This document shows, one piece after another, positions 35,807 to 37,319 of a DNA stretch of 37,319 nt (its first letter is position 1; every line of letters starts with the position of its first letter). The notes under the pieces are model-generated. The model saw only the letters and a list, made by a program, of their open reading frames with translations. It did no database searches and was not told the origin of the DNA. The translations under genes were made by a program, and so were the position numbers. The DNA comes from Kiritimatiellia bacterium (GTDB lineage Bacteria > Verrucomicrobiota > Kiritimatiellia > SLAD01), in assembly GCA_007125875.1 (NCBI GenBank), contig SLCI01000114.1, forward strand, positions 1 to 37,319, given 5' to 3'.

Positions 35807-37098
35807 GTCCGAAATTTACACACTGAATCGATCACAAAGGTACTATGGCGCTTGGGTCCAACCGAGACGATCCCTACCGGCACACCGGTCAACTCTTCCA
35901 AACGCGCCATGTAACGTTTGGCGGCATCAGGCAAATCCTCCAAGCGCTCAATCTCGGTCGTGTCAGACTGCCACCCGGGCATCTCCTCGTAAACAGGTCG
36001 GCAGCGCGCATAGGCCCGCACGGAAGCGGGCACCGTTTCGATCCGCTCGCCATCACACTCATACGCCACACAAATCGGGATCTTCGCCTGCTGATCAAGC
36101 ACATCCATCTTGGTCAACGCCCAGTAGTCGATGCCATTCACCATCGCGGCATAACGACCCACCACGGCATCGAACCAGCCGCAACGTCGCGGGCGCCCCG
36201 TGGTGGCACCGAATTCATTCCCGGCCTTACGTAAGGATTCGCCGGATTCGTCGTGCAGTTCGGTCGGAAACGGTCCCTCGCCCACCCGAGTCGTGTAGGC
36301 CTTGATTACGCCAATGACTTTCGCGATGCGATGCGGCGGAACCCCGCTACCGGTGCAGGCTCCGCCCGCACTGGCACTGGACGATGTAACAAAGGGATAG
36401 GTACCATAATCGAGATCCAGCATCACACCTTGCGCACCCTCAAAAAGGATCGCTTCTTCGCGCGCATCCGCGTCGTTCAGTAGCTTAATGGTATCTGCTA
36501 TATAGGGTTTCAGGCGCGCGGCCAGCGCGACGTAGCGCGCTACACATTCTTGTTCATCGACTTGAGGCGCATCTAACGCGGCCAAGACCTGATTATTCTC
36601 GCGCACCCGCGCGGCCACTAAATCCGCAAAATCCGGCTCCAGCATATCACCGATGCGCAATCCCACCCGGGATGCCTTGTCCGCATAGGTGGGACCAATG
36701 CCCCGCTTTGTGGTGCCGATTTTCTCTTTGTCGGCGGCGCGACCTTCGCGTGAAGAATCAATCAAACAGTGATACGGCATGATCATATGCGCACGATCAC
36801 TCACAAACAGACGACCGATCGTGATGATTCCTGAAGCCTCAACTTCGTCGATTTCTTTTTCCAAGGCGGCCGGGTCAATGACTACCCCATTACCAATCAC
36901 GCATTGGCAGCCGTCCCGTAAAATTCCGGAAGGCAAGAGATGCAGTACATAGCGCTGATCGCCAATTTCAACCGTATGACCTGCGTTGTTGCCGCCCTGA
37001 TAGCGCACAACCCACTGGTGATGAGGCGCAATGACATCGATGATCTTTCCCTTGCCCTCGTCACCCCATTGGGAACCAATCAAAACCGTATTTGCCAT
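35803..37098 (-). CDS. purA: Adenylosuccinate synthetase
   Basis: NTVLIGSQWGDEGKGKIID, QGGNNAGHTV, TTKRGIGPTYADK, FEGAQGVMLDLDYGTYPFVTSS; start ATG at 37098. Confidence 0.97.
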   Translation of the reverse strand: MANTVLIGSQWGDEGKGKIIDVIAPHHQWVVRYQGGNNAGHTVEIGDQRYVLHLLPSGILRDGCQCVIGNGVVIDPAALEKEIDEVEASGIITIGRLFVSDRAHMIMPYHCLIDSSREGRAADKEKIGTTKRGIGPTYADKASRVGLRIGDMLEPDFADLVAARVRENNQVLAALDAPQVDEQECVARYVALAARLKPYIADTIKLLNDADAREEAILFEGAQGVMLDLDYGTYPFVTSSSASAGGACTGSGVPPHRIAKVIGVIKAYTTRVGEGPFPTELHDESGESLRKAGNEFGATTGRPRRCGWFDAVVGRYAAMVNGIDYWALTKMDVLDQQAKIPICVAYECDGERIETVPASVRAYARCRPVYEEMPGWQSDTTEIERLEDLPDAAKRYMARLEELTGVPVGIVSVGPKRHSTFVIDSVCKFRT

Positions 37099-37162
37099 GA
37101 CTTTCAGGACCTCCAGCGCAATCAGTGAAATCGACGACGAACAACACCCAACACCCGCGCAG

Positions 37163-37191
37163 AGCCTAGGCAAACGCTAGATAAGGGTCAA
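37163..37191 (-). promoter_or_regulatory. Candidate sigma70-type promoter for purA
   Basis: Minus strand TTGACC-17 bp-TAGGCT. Confidence 0.4.
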
Positions 37192-37319
37192 GCCTGCATG
37201 CCAAAGAGGCAGCGGATTCAGATCGTATACAGTCGCGTAGGCCCTTCACCACTGTGCGAAAGGCTGGCCGAAATAATGGACACGAGATCCAAAACCATAA
37301 AAGTTGATTTACTCCCACG

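Noticed and set aside
37099-37319. tRNA or other structured RNA upstream of purA
   Set aside because: No TTCGAAT-type T-loop or cloverleaf pairing could be found on either strand.

Overview
The window reads as an ordinary bacterial chromosome segment. Gene content and intergenic repeat style suggest a PVC-type Gram-negative (Verrucomicrobia/Kiritimatiellota-like); this taxonomic placement is inference only. Most genes lie on the minus strand and are tightly packed housekeeping genes: pgsA, a RodZ-like HTH protein, ftsK, argA-type N-acetylglutamate synthase, uvrA, ruvC, yebC, an EF-G-like GTPase, mannose-1-P guanylyltransferase, trpA, coaX, nadC, two pseudopilins, an SDR epimerase, lptD, a GT9 heptosyltransferase, argF, a zinc-ribbon metallopeptidase, a GH13 amylase, rseP, cdsA, uppS and purA. 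I saw no rRNA, tRNA, CRISPR array or intact transposase. The strongest unexplained signal is in the 1-kb gap 18594-19641. Five copies of a near-palindrome (TTCCAAYGATTGGAA, the last degenerate) recur with an exact 31-bp period (core starts 19009, 19040, 19071, 19102, 19133), with A-tracts in the spacers. The same gap holds one of two 121-bp inverted-repeat-bounded elements (14950-15070 and 19320-19440, opposite orientations) and two hairpins in the leader of the EF-G-like gene. That gene has an atypical G3 motif (DTPGY) and a degenerate G4 motif (TGID). Other leads are an Arg/Gly/Asp-rich low-complexity protein encoded with an HD hydrolase upstream of uvrA, a divergently transcribed transglutaminase-like protein, and several families of small structured intergenic repeats.
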